Below, piece by piece: positions 34,081 to 42,066 of a stretch of DNA of 64,000 nt. The stretch covers positions 744,001-808,000 of the forward strand of contig NZ_CP049259.1 of assembly GCF_011047315.1 (NCBI RefSeq), read 5' to 3'. Position 1 is the first letter of the stretch, and the number at the start of each line of letters is the position of its first letter. The position numbers and the translations under genes are program-made. The notes under the pieces are model-generated. The model was given only the letters and a program-made list of their open reading frames with translations. It made no database searches and was not told the DNA's origin. The stretch comes from Altererythrobacter sp. BO-6. Lineage in GTDB: Bacteria > Pseudomonadota > Alphaproteobacteria > Sphingomonadales > Sphingomonadaceae.

Positions 34081-34989
34081 GTGACTGCCGACGCACCTGC
34101 CCAACGCCCGCTCTACGCGCTGCTGCTGCGGCTGGCGGCGGCGGCAACCCTGTCGCTGATGCTGGCGCTGGTCAAACTCGCGAGCGAAAGCGGGCTGGCC
34201 CTGCCGGAAATCCTGTTCTGGCGCCAATTGCCCACGATTCCCATGATCTTGCTGCTGTTCTGGGCGACGGGTAGGCTCGGCAGTCTCAGATCGAGCCGCA
34301 TGGGACAGCATGGTATGCGCGCCATCCTGGGCCTGATCGGCATGATGCTTAATTTCGGCGCAGTCACCCTCTTGCCGCTGGCCGAGGCAACCAGCTTCAA
34401 CTTCACCTCGGCGATCTGGGCAGTCATCCTGTCTGCGCTGATTCTGCACGAGAAAGTGGGCATCTGGCGCTGGAGCGCGGTGGCGCTGGGATTCACCGGC
34501 GTGCTCGTGATCGCGCAACCCGGCGACGGCCATATCCCGCTGCTCGGCGCGGCGGTGGCCCTGAGCGCCGCCTTCATGATCGCGCTCATCTCGATCTACA
34601 TCCGCGACCTGACCAAGACCGAGGATTCGCTGACAATCGTTTTCTACTTCTCGCTGTTCACGGTGCCGTTGCTGGCAATGACGCTGCCGTTCACCTGGGA
34701 AGCGAAGTCCGCCGAGCAGTGGTTTTACCTGGTCGCGCTCGGCATCAGTGGCTTGATTGGCCAGTACCTGCTGACCAGCGCGCTGCGGTATGGCAGCGTC
34801 GCCAGCGTGATCGTGATGGACTATTCCGCGCTGATCTGGGCGACCTTGCTGGGCTGGTCGCTGTTCGATCGCCTGCCAACGGCAACCACATGGCTGGGCG
34901 CGCCGCTGATTGTAGGTGCGGGGCTGCTCATCGCATGGCGCGAGCACCGGCTGTCCCGCCCGACACGCAATCTGACCCCTGAGGCTTAG
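34081..34989 (+). CDS. DMT-superfamily (EamA) transporter
   Basis: A 302-residue membrane protein with two EamA repeats and about ten helices. The first repeat includes RLAAAATLSLMLALVKLASE and the PLAEATSFNFTSAIWAVILS region; the second has GLIGQYLLTSALRYGSVASV and VIVMDYSALIWATLLGW. Translation appears to start at GTG 34081. It is a second, non-identical DMT transporter in this window and is not a tandem duplicate of the one at 31-32 kb, judging by the different residues in equivalent helices. Substrate is unknown. The downstream entericidin-like gene begins 67 bp later with its own ribosome-binding site. Confidence 0.85.
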   Translation: MTADAPAQRPLYALLLRLAAAATLSLMLALVKLASESGLALPEILFWRQLPTIPMILLLFWATGRLGSLRSSRMGQHGMRAILGLIGMMLNFGAVTLLPLAEATSFNFTSAIWAVILSALILHEKVGIWRWSAVALGFTGVLVIAQPGDGHIPLLGAAVALSAAFMIALISIYIRDLTKTEDSLTIVFYFSLFTVPLLAMTLPFTWEAKSAEQWFYLVALGISGLIGQYLLTSALRYGSVASVIVMDYSALIWATLLGWSLFDRLPTATTWLGAPLIVGAGLLIAWREHRLSRPTRNLTPEA

Positions 34990-35056
34990 GAACCGCTTGC
35001 ATTCGCGGTGCGTTTGGCAGTTAATGACCGAGCGAATTTAGCGAAAGGAATCGAGC

Positions 35057-35185
35057 ATGATCCGCAAAACCCTGGTTGCCGCTGCGCTGGCAGCGATGAC
35101 CCTGACCGCCACGGCCTGCAACACAGTTCGCGGCGTAGGCGATGACCTCAAGTCCGTCGCTGACGCGGTCGACGACGAAACCTGA
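35057..35185 (+). CDS. entericidin-like small lipoprotein
   Basis: A 42-residue lipopeptide: MIRKTLVAAALAAMTLTATA followed by Cys21 in CNTVRGVGDD, with a basic N-terminus, a hydrophobic core and a lipobox ending in TAC-like residues. It resembles the entericidin EcnA/EcnB family, whose E. coli pair acts as antidote/toxin lipoproteins in stationary phase. Only one member is present here, so an ecn-type pair is not supported. An AAAGGA lies 11 bases before the ATG. A strong hairpin terminator follows at 35211-35232. The acidic C-terminus (VADAVDDET) is typical of alphaproteobacterial members. Confidence 0.85.
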   Translation: MIRKTLVAAALAAMTLTATACNTVRGVGDDLKSVADAVDDET

Positions 35186-35210
35186 GCCAAGCCGCCAAGG
35201 CTAGGTGCAG

Positions 35211-35235
35211 CGCCCGCCCGTTGAGGCGGGCGTTT
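35211..35235. terminator. hairpin terminator after the entericidin-like gene
   Basis: CGCCCGCC at 35211-35218 pairs with GGCGGGCG at 35225-35232 around a 6-nt loop, followed by TTT. It lies 25 bp after the entericidin-like stop and before the convergent acyl-CoA synthetase end, so it may serve both strands. Confidence 0.75.
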
Positions 35236-35269
35236 GCATTTGGGGCATGAAAGCCGGGCTGCCGAACGC

Positions 35270-36823
35270 TCAGTTCACCTGGCGGTCGCGCCCTTCCCAA
35301 TAGGGTTTGCGCAATTCGCGACGCAGGATCTTGCCGCTGGGATTGCGCGGCATCAGCGGGATCACATCGACGCTCTTGGGCGCCTTGAACGCGGCCAGCC
35401 GCTCGCGCGCCCAGGCGATCACGTCGCCTTCTTCGATGTCCATGCCGGGCTTGCACACGACGCAGGCCTTAACTTCCTCGCCCCATTTGTCGCTCGGCAC
35501 GCCAATCACCGCCACTTCGGCGATCGCGGGATGGCCGTAAATCGCGCTTTCGACCTCAGCGGGATAGACGTTTTCGCCGCCCGAGATGATCATGTCCTTG
35601 ATCCGGTCCTGGATGTAGACGTAGCCATCCTCATCCATCACCCCGGCATCGCCGGTGTGCATCCAGCCATCGCGCAGCGCTTCGGCGGTCGCTTCGGGCC
35701 GGTGCCAGTATTCGAGCAGGTTGGACGGCGATTTGATTACCACTTCGCCCACTTCGCCGCGCGGCACTTCGTTGTCGTCCGCGTCGACGATGCGGATTTC
35801 GACACCCGGCACCGCCTTGCCCGCTGAACGCATGCGCTGGTTGCCCTCCAACGTGTGATCTTCCGGCGGCAGGATCGAGATCGTGCCTGAGGTTTCAGTC
35901 ATGCCGTAAGCCTGCAGGAAGCTGGCGTTGGGCATGGTGCCGACCGCTTCCTTGAGCAGTTCGAGCGGCATCGGCGCAGCGCCATACATCAGATACTTGA
36001 GATTACTGAAGTCGGTGTCCTTCGCGCGCGGATGCTGCACCACCATCTGCAGCGCGGCGGGCACGATGAACATATGCGTCGCACCGTTCTCGATCGCTTC
36101 GAGAACGCCCGCTGGGGTGAATTCGGCCTGGATCAGGCAGCGCACACCGCTTGAAACGCCGATGTTGATAAGGCCCGTGCCGCCGATATGCGCGCAGGGC
36201 ATGGCCACCAGCATGCAGTCATCTGGCTCATAGAAGGTCCATGCCTGCCCTGCTTCCAGCGCCGAATTGCGCAGGCCCAGCAGGTTGGCGTTGGACAGCA
36301 CTGCCCCCTTCGGATTGCCCGTGGTGCCGGAGGTGTAAAGCTGCAGCACCGGATCGTTGGGGCCGGCTGGCGCGTAATCGCCTGCGGCCTGCACCGGGAT
36401 GGTGGCGCGCATCTCGCTTTCCGAGAAGACCTGCGGCATTGCCGGAAGGTCGGCTGCGATCTGGCGCGCCACTTCGGCGAACTCGTCGCCCGCGAAGACC
36501 AGCTTCGCGCCCGTATCCTTGAGGATATAGGCGACCTCGGGCGGCGCCAACCGCCACCCGATCGGCACCATCACCACTCCGCAGCGTGCCGCCGCGAGGT
36601 ACAGCAAACAGTGCATGTCCGAATTTTTGCCCAGCCAGGCCACACGGTCACCCGGCTTGAGATTTTTCGCCTGATAGAAGCCGATAATCTGCCGCGTCAG
36701 CCGGTCAGCCTCGCCAAAGCTGGTGATACGTCCATCCTGTTCGAAGGCCGGGCCATCGGGACGTTCCTTTGTCCAGAAATCCAGGATTTCATCAAAGGTG
36801 CTAAGCGTGTGGTATCCGTCCAT
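35270..36823 (-). CDS. AMP-forming acyl-CoA synthetase (class I adenylate-forming enzyme)
   Basis: A 517-residue adenylate-forming ligase that would activate a fatty or aromatic carboxylate to its CoA thioester through an acyl-AMP. Motifs are the P-loop-like LYTSGTTGNPKGAVLS, the YGMTETSG active-site stretch, and GWMHTGDAGVMDEDGYVYIQ with the ISGGENVYPAEVE hinge region. The C-terminal lysine contact is present in PRNPSGKILRREL. The ATG at 36823 is preceded by GGAGAGG; a more distal ATG at 36850 lacks it. Chain-length specificity is not predictable. It ends convergent with the entericidin terminator and is separated from the ABA4-like gene by about 80 bp. Confidence 0.92.
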   Translation of the reverse strand: MDGYHTLSTFDEILDFWTKERPDGPAFEQDGRITSFGEADRLTRQIIGFYQAKNLKPGDRVAWLGKNSDMHCLLYLAAARCGVVMVPIGWRLAPPEVAYILKDTGAKLVFAGDEFAEVARQIAADLPAMPQVFSESEMRATIPVQAAGDYAPAGPNDPVLQLYTSGTTGNPKGAVLSNANLLGLRNSALEAGQAWTFYEPDDCMLVAMPCAHIGGTGLINIGVSSGVRCLIQAEFTPAGVLEAIENGATHMFIVPAALQMVVQHPRAKDTDFSNLKYLMYGAAPMPLELLKEAVGTMPNASFLQAYGMTETSGTISILPPEDHTLEGNQRMRSAGKAVPGVEIRIVDADDNEVPRGEVGEVVIKSPSNLLEYWHRPEATAEALRDGWMHTGDAGVMDEDGYVYIQDRIKDMIISGGENVYPAEVESAIYGHPAIAEVAVIGVPSDKWGEEVKACVVCKPGMDIEEGDVIAWARERLAAFKAPKSVDVIPLMPRNPSGKILRRELRKPYWEGRDRQVN

Positions 36824-36900
36824 GTCCTCTCCGCTGGGCTTTGGCGCCAATTGCCTTTTTCAAACCTGAAAGCCGCCAGCGCGTCAACTGTTACCCGTGG

Positions 36901-37353
36901 CTAGTTCCAGCGACCGCTGGCCCGCGCCCGCCCTTCGCGCAGCACCAGCCAGGCGAACAGGCCCAGCGGCCCCGCCATGAAGGTCGCCAGCAGGATCGGC
37001 GCCTGGATGAAGCGGGAGAAGCCCTTGGCATCCGCATCGCGTGCGATCCAGATTCCCACGAACAGGTCGAAAGCGAGGTAATGCACCCAGCCGAGCGTCA
37101 ACCCGCCCTTAGCCGCGAACAGCGCCTGTACCCCTTCGATCGAGCTGAAATTGCCGCCTTCCATGCTCCCGCCGGGATCGACCCATCCGGTCATCAATCC
37201 AATCAGGATACCCGCGTAAAGCATGCTCAGCAGGCCCACCACGAGGTAGAGCAGCGCGCTGAGCAAGGCAGGCCAACGCGGCAGCAGGATCAAAGCCGCC
37301 CAACTAATCAAGGCCAGCAAATTCGCCGCGCCGAAAATCGCATCCCAGTTCAT
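36901..37353 (-). CDS. ABA4-like membrane protein
   Basis: A 150-residue membrane protein of the ABA4-like family (DUF4281). The family signature GWVHYLAFDLFVGIWIARDA is present, with four hydrophobic helices (around residues 5-25, 35-60, 85-105 and 118-140). Plant ABA4 is needed for neoxanthin synthesis; bacterial homologues have no proven role, so a carotenoid link is inference only, though this genome also encodes a carotenoid oxygenase. The ATG follows AAGGGAGAAG and overlaps the stop of the upstream BASS gene as ATGA, indicating translational coupling with that transporter. Confidence 0.8.
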   Translation of the reverse strand: MNWDAIFGAANLLALISWAALILLPRWPALLSALLYLVVGLLSMLYAGILIGLMTGWVDPGGSMEGGNFSSIEGVQALFAAKGGLTLGWVHYLAFDLFVGIWIARDADAKGFSRFIQAPILLATFMAGPLGLFAWLVLREGRARASGRWN

Positions 37354-38327
37354 TGTTCTTCTCCCTTGGCGCTGCGCCGCCAATATGCCGCCAGCAGGCT
37401 GCCGATCACGACATGATAGACCGCCGATACCGCGCTGGGTACCGGTGCCAGCGCGGCCTGCATCGGCAGCGCGAATTGCGAGGCGAAGCTGGGGCTGGAG
37501 GCGAGCGTCGAACCAAGTCCGCTGTTCTGCATGCCAACCTCGATCGCGCAGGTGCGGCAGTCCGCTTCGCTTAACCCCAGGAAGCCGCTCAGCAAATAGC
37601 CCAAGGCAAAGCCGGTCGCATGCAGCGCCAGCAGCGCCAGCAGCAGCACGCCGGCATGCTCCACGATGAGCGGCTTGGACTGGGCGATGATCCCGCCGAC
37701 GATCAGCACCACGCCGAGCACCGACACCAGCGGGGACACTGTGGCAATCCTTGCCGTAAGGCCCGGCAAAAGCCGGTTCAGCGCCACCCCGGCGATGACC
37801 GGCAGCAGTACCACGGTAATCATGCCCTGGAACAGCGCCCAGCGGTCAATTTCCACGTAGATACCCGCAAGCCAGCCCGTCAGCACGGGCGTCAGGACAA
37901 CCGCCAGCAGCGTCGAAGCCAGCGTCAGCGTGACGGACAGCGCCAGATTGGCCCGCGCCAGATAGGTGACGACATTGGAAGCAGTGCCGCCGGGGCAGCA
38001 TGCGACCAGGATCAGGCCCACCGCCAGTCCCTGCTCGAGCCCGAACAATGTGGCAAAAGCGACCCCGGCCAGCGGCATGACGGTGAACTGCAGCGCCACC
38101 CCGACGGCCACTGCCTGCGGCAGTTTCAGCACGCGGGCGAAGTCCTGCGGCGACAGGGTCAGCCCCATACCCAGCATGATTACGCCCAACAGCACGCTGA
38201 CCAGCGACTGGCCGAACGGGCGGAAGGTGCCATCGACCACCCACAGAAAATGCTCGGGCACGAACCACGCCCAGGCCGTGCCCAGCACAGTCCAGACCGC
38301 AAAGAGATTGGTTGCCCAGCGGATCAT
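37350..38327 (-). CDS. bile acid:sodium symporter (BASS/SBF) family transporter
   Basis: A 325-residue inner-membrane transporter of the BASS family with nine to ten helices. Family features include the substrate/Na+ site regions GMGLTLSPQDFARVLKLPQA, ILVACCPGGTASNVVTYLARAN and CRTCAIEVGMQNSGLGSTLA. Bacterial relatives use a sodium gradient to import bile-acid-like or organic anions such as pantoate or 2-keto acids. An ACAGGAG precedes the ATG. The stop is shared in an ATGA overlap with the downstream ABA4-like gene, so the two form an operon. Substrate is not predictable from sequence. Confidence 0.9.
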   Translation of the reverse strand: MIRWATNLFAVWTVLGTAWAWFVPEHFLWVVDGTFRPFGQSLVSVLLGVIMLGMGLTLSPQDFARVLKLPQAVAVGVALQFTVMPLAGVAFATLFGLEQGLAVGLILVACCPGGTASNVVTYLARANLALSVTLTLASTLLAVVLTPVLTGWLAGIYVEIDRWALFQGMITVVLLPVIAGVALNRLLPGLTARIATVSPLVSVLGVVLIVGGIIAQSKPLIVEHAGVLLLALLALHATGFALGYLLSGFLGLSEADCRTCAIEVGMQNSGLGSTLASSPSFASQFALPMQAALAPVPSAVSAVYHVVIGSLLAAYWRRSAKGEEQ

Positions 38328-38386
38328 GCTCCTGTGCTCTCCCCAAAAGCCAAGGTAATGGGCCTAGCGCGGGGCGTCACAGGTGG

Positions 38387-39079
38387 CTAGCCGCCCTGCT
38401 TCTGCCATTCGCGCGCCGCGCGCCGAATGCCGTCATTGTCGTGGGTAAAGCGCCCGCCGGCCCGGCGGCTGGCCAATCCGATCGCGCCCTCGGCAACCGT
38501 GCGGGCATCGATCGAGCGATATTGGCGCCATTTCCCGTTGAGCAGGGGATCGACCAGCGGGCTGGCGATGATCCCCAGCCGCTCGCCCAGTCTCCGGTCG
38601 TTATCGCGCGGCCCCTTGAGCAGGCCCGGGCGCAACAGGTCGAGCCGCTTGAAGCCGACCTTGGAGAGTTCGTTTTCAACCTCGCCCTTCACCCGCAGGT
38701 AGAAGTTCTTGGAGCGCGAATCGGCACCGACCGAGCTGACCGACACCATCCGTTCGATCCCTGCCGCCTTCGCCGCGCGCGCGGTGGCGAGCACAAGCTC
38801 CTGGTCGACCGCGCGAAAGGCCTCTTCGCTCTGGCCGGATTTCTTCCAGGTCGTGCCCAGGGCAGATATCAGCGCGGTCGGGTGCAAGGCTTCGAACACT
38901 TCGCCCCATTTGTCGGGATCGGCCACGAACAGTTCCATCCGTGCGCCCTTGGGAAGCTTCACCTCGCGCCGCGCTACCGCGACCAGCCGGACATCGCTAC
39001 GCCCCATGCAGGCCTCGATCACCTGGCTGCCGATCAGCCCGGTCGCCCCCACCAGCGCAATCCGCAAGGGTTCAGACAT
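38387..39079 (-). CDS. NAD(P)H-binding oxidoreductase (HTATIP2-like atypical SDR)
   Basis: A 230-residue atypical short-chain dehydrogenase-like protein. The N-terminal Rossmann motif GATGLIGSQV (about 11-20) is clear, followed by the ISALGTTWKKSG and MVSVSSVGADSRSKNFYLRV segments typical of the CC3/TIP30 (HTATIP2)-like group. The Tyr-x-x-x-Lys motif is YLRVKG. Substrate and cofactor preference are not assigned. The gene starts inside the last codons of the dGTPase-like gene (8-bp overlap), so they are co-transcribed. Confidence 0.86.
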   Translation of the reverse strand: MSEPLRIALVGATGLIGSQVIEACMGRSDVRLVAVARREVKLPKGARMELFVADPDKWGEVFEALHPTALISALGTTWKKSGQSEEAFRAVDQELVLATARAAKAAGIERMVSVSSVGADSRSKNFYLRVKGEVENELSKVGFKRLDLLRPGLLKGPRDNDRRLGERLGIIASPLVDPLLNGKWRQYRSIDARTVAEGAIGLASRRAGGRFTHDNDGIRRAAREWQKQGG

Positions 39080-40232
39080 TGGTCAGCCCCCTTGGCCGCT
39101 CGCCATAGATCGCTGCACAGCGTTCGATTGCGAAGCGGTCGCTCATTCCCGCTATGAAATCGGCGATCACCCGCGCGCGCTGCGGGTTGTGTTCGGGCAG
39201 GCGCGCCTGCCATTCCTCCGGCATAAGCTTGGCATCCTGCGAGTAGGCAGCAAACAGCCTTGCCACCACATCGCGCGCGCGCTCCGCCGTCGCCACCTGT
39301 TCCTGGTGGTAATAGAGCCGGTCATACATGAAGCGCTTGAGCTTGCGTTCTTCCGCGGCGAAGCCGGGCGAAAACCCGCCCAGCTGACGCCCCGCGCCTC
39401 GCACCTCGCCAACCGAACCGACATCGCGCAATTGTTCGCGGGTGTGGGTGATCACATCGTTCACCATCAGCCCTATCTGGTTGCGGACCAGTTCGCGCAA
39501 TTGCCGGTCGCGCGGCTCGCCGGCGTGCTGGCGTTCGACCTCACGCCACTGATCGGCGAGGAAATCGAGCTCCAGCAAATCATCGAGCGAAAGGAAACCG
39601 GCGCGCAGGCCATCGTCGATATCGTGGTTGTCATAGGCGATATCGTCCGCCACCGCCGCGACTTGCGCCTCGAGCGAGGGCCAGCTCGTCAGTTCCAGGG
39701 GAAATGCTTCGTCCAGCTCGGCCAGCGCCCAGTTCGGCCCGCCAACAGGGCCATTGTGCTTGGCCAGCCCTTCGAGCAGGTCCCAGGTCAGGTTAAGCCC
39801 CTCGTGCCCCGGATAAGGGCTCTCCAGGCGCATGACCGTGCGCAGCGCCTGGGCATTATGGTCAAACCCGCCGTGCCGCTGCATCGCGTCGCACAGCGCA
39901 TCTTCGCCTGCATGGCCGAACGGCGGATGTCCCAGATCGTGCGCCAGGCAGAGCGCTTCGGTCAGGTCCTCGTCCAGCCCCAGCGCGCGGGCAATGACCC
40001 GCCCGATCTGCGCCACCTCAAGGCTATGCGTCATCCGCGTGCGATAATGATCGCCTTCCGGGGCGATGAACACCTGCGTCTTCGAGCGCAGCCGGCGAAA
40101 GCTCATCGAATGGATGATCCGGTCGCGATCGCGCTGGAACTCGCTGCGCGGCCCGCGCGCGCCCGCACGTTCCTGCGGGAATTCGCGGCCCCGGGTCTGG
40201 AGCGGATCGGCGGCGTAGGGAGCTCGGTTCAT
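39072..40232 (-). CDS. dgt: deoxyguanosinetriphosphate triphosphohydrolase-like protein (HD domain)
   Basis: A 386-residue HD-domain dNTPase that hydrolyses dGTP or related dNTPs to nucleoside and triphosphate, helping to balance dNTP pools. The metal-binding His/Asp residues are seen in THSLEVAQIGR, HDLGHPPFGHAGEDAL and VADDIAYDNHDIDDGL. The N-terminal SEFQRDRDRIIHSMSFRRLR segment is typical of the type 2 (dgt-like) subfamily. A 100-bp non-coding gap precedes it, containing its probable promoter. The downstream NAD(P)-binding gene overlaps it by 8 bp. Confidence 0.92.
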   Translation of the reverse strand: MNRAPYAADPLQTRGREFPQERAGARGPRSEFQRDRDRIIHSMSFRRLRSKTQVFIAPEGDHYRTRMTHSLEVAQIGRVIARALGLDEDLTEALCLAHDLGHPPFGHAGEDALCDAMQRHGGFDHNAQALRTVMRLESPYPGHEGLNLTWDLLEGLAKHNGPVGGPNWALAELDEAFPLELTSWPSLEAQVAAVADDIAYDNHDIDDGLRAGFLSLDDLLELDFLADQWREVERQHAGEPRDRQLRELVRNQIGLMVNDVITHTREQLRDVGSVGEVRGAGRQLGGFSPGFAAEERKLKRFMYDRLYYHQEQVATAERARDVVARLFAAYSQDAKLMPEEWQARLPEHNPQRARVIADFIAGMSDRFAIERCAAIYGERPRGLTNV

Positions 40233-40332
40233 CGGTGGCCGCCGATTAGGTTAACCGCCACGCGCCGACAACCGGAACAATCGGGCAACATCCCGCCATC
40301 CGCACACAATCCGCGCTAAAGCGCTCAGAAGC

Positions 40333-41031
40333 TCAGCATTCGCCGTCGCAAATCCAGTCTACCGCGGCGCGGCAATGGATCCGCGCTGTGTCGTAGATCG
40401 GCAGAACATTGGCATCGACATCGACCACCAGGTCGAGTTCGGTGCAGGCCAGGACGATCGCTTTCGCGCCTTCCTGTTCGCTGATGGTGATGATGGTCTT
40501 GAGCGTGCGCTCCGCCTCGCGGCTGGCCTTGCCCAGCTTGAGCTCTTCGGTGATCAGCCGGTCGAGCGCGGCGACATCGCCGGCCTTGGGCGGCAGCAGT
40601 TCGATCCCGCGCGCTTCGATCCGGTCGCGAAAGAATGCCTCCGTCATCACCGGCTTCGTGCCGAGCAAGGTGGCGCGCGTGACGCCATCGGCCTGCATCT
40701 TGTCCGCCGTACGATCGGCAATGTGCAGGATCGGGATAGAGACTTCCGCCCGGACATCGTCATAGACCCGGTGCATGACATTGGCCGTGATGGCGATTGC
40801 CTGCGCGCCGGCCGCTTCAAGCCGACGCGCGCTGTCGATCAGCTGGCCGGTCGCCCTGGCCCATCCGGCCTCATCGGCAAGATTGGCGAAATCGCGATAG
40901 TCGAGGCTTTCAACGATCAGTGGCGGGCTCGCATGCGCGCCGTGGCGCTTCTGCACGAGCTTGCATATCTGTTCGTAATAGGTCCGCGTCGAGATCCAGC
41001 TCATCCCGCCGATCAGGCCAAGTTTGCGCAA
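40333..41031 (-). CDS. aspartate/glutamate racemase family protein (YgeA-like)
   Basis: A 232-residue member of the cofactor-independent Asp/Glu racemase superfamily. The start LRKLGLIGGMSWISTRTYYE fits the YgeA/broad-specificity group. The second catalytic Cys is present in LACTELDLVVD, but the first catalytic position, usually Cys in two-base racemases, is not Cys in AITANVMHRVYDD. This fits the one-Cys YgeA-type arrangement, so one-base or isomerase-like chemistry is expected. Translation starts at TTG 41031 after a strong GGAAGGAG. It stands alone between the dGTPase and the hydrolase operon. Product identity (D-Asp, D-Glu or another D-amino acid) is unknown. Confidence 0.86.
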   Translation of the reverse strand: MRKLGLIGGMSWISTRTYYEQICKLVQKRHGAHASPPLIVESLDYRDFANLADEAGWARATGQLIDSARRLEAAGAQAIAITANVMHRVYDDVRAEVSIPILHIADRTADKMQADGVTRATLLGTKPVMTEAFFRDRIEARGIELLPPKAGDVAALDRLITEELKLGKASREAERTLKTIITISEQEGAKAIVLACTELDLVVDVDANVLPIYDTARIHCRAAVDWICDGEC

Positions 41032-41106
41032 TGTCAGGCTCCTTCCCGGGCAACCATTTCAGGAAGTTAGGCGAGATGGATCAGGCAGTCCATCGTGCCG
41101 GTGAGA

Positions 41107-42066
41107 TCAGCCCACAGGCGTGGTCTGGGTAAGCTGCTCCAGCCATTGGCGCAGGTCGCTGATGCTGCGTTCAGCCGCTTCTTCATGCGGCAGATGCCCG
41201 ATACCATCGTATTCGAGATATGTGTGCGAAGCGAGGGCACGGTCGTACCACCGCCCGGCCTCAACCGAAATGACTGCATCTTCCGTGCCCCAGATCACCA
41301 GCGTCGGGATGTCGATCCCGGCCACGTCCTGTTCGTTGAGCGGAACCAGCGGCAGGCTGAAGCGCGCGATGGTGGCACCCCGGTTGCCGGGATAGCGCAG
41401 CATTTCCCAATAGCGGTCGATTGCCTCGGGCGTGGCTATTTGCTGGTTGCTGATGCTCTGGCGCAGGGACTTTTCGACCATCCACCGGGGGGTGATATGT
41501 TCCATCAACGTGCTGGCCACGGGCATGCGCGCGAGCTTGAAGCCGAGATTGCTTCCCTCACCCTTGATCGGTGCCCCCGTGGCATCGATCAGCACCATGC
41601 CCATCAGCCGATCGGGATTTTCCAACGCATAGCGAACACTAAACCCGCCGCCCATCGAATGGCCGATAAGGATGAATTGTTCGAGGCCAAGCTTATCCGC
41701 CACAGCATCGATATCGGCGACGAAGGCATCGCTTGAATAGTCGCCATCGGGCGCAGCCCCGGTCAACCCGTGCCCGCGTTGGTCGATACGAATCACGCGA
41801 TAGTCACTTTGGAGCGCATCGACCCATGGCTGCCAGGTGTGCAGATCCGCATTCGAACCATGCAGCAGGACTATGGGGAGGCCATCCCGCAGCCCTTCGT
41901 CGCGCAAATGCACGGTAAGGCCGCTCGGCAGCTCGACGAATTGCGACGGCGCCGCGCCATATTTGGCCCGCATTTCCACCGGATCGGTATCGGGCGTGCG
42001 AAACACGACGAAGGCAATCACCAGGATCGCGATCAATACCGCCATGACCTTGGCAAAACGCTTCAT
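41107..42066 (-). CDS. membrane-anchored alpha/beta hydrolase, third gene of the beta-helix operon
   Basis: A 319-residue alpha/beta hydrolase with an N-terminal uncleaved anchor (MKRFAKVMAVLIAILVIAFV). HGSNADLHTW forms the oxyanion-type HGx region, the nucleophile is in LIGHSMGGGFSV, the acid region is WGTEDAVI, and the catalytic His is in GIGHLPHEE. The anchor places the domain in the periplasm, matching the exported products of the two upstream genes. The ATG at 42066 overlaps the diheme cytochrome stop as ATGA, and GGAGA precedes it. Substrate is unknown, and membership of the three-gene unit is the best clue to role. Confidence 0.85.
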   Translation of the reverse strand: MKRFAKVMAVLIAILVIAFVVFRTPDTDPVEMRAKYGAAPSQFVELPSGLTVHLRDEGLRDGLPIVLLHGSNADLHTWQPWVDALQSDYRVIRIDQRGHGLTGAAPDGDYSSDAFVADIDAVADKLGLEQFILIGHSMGGGFSVRYALENPDRLMGMVLIDATGAPIKGEGSNLGFKLARMPVASTLMEHITPRWMVEKSLRQSISNQQIATPEAIDRYWEMLRYPGNRGATIARFSLPLVPLNEQDVAGIDIPTLVIWGTEDAVISVEAGRWYDRALASHTYLEYDGIGHLPHEEAAERSISDLRQWLEQLTQTTPVG

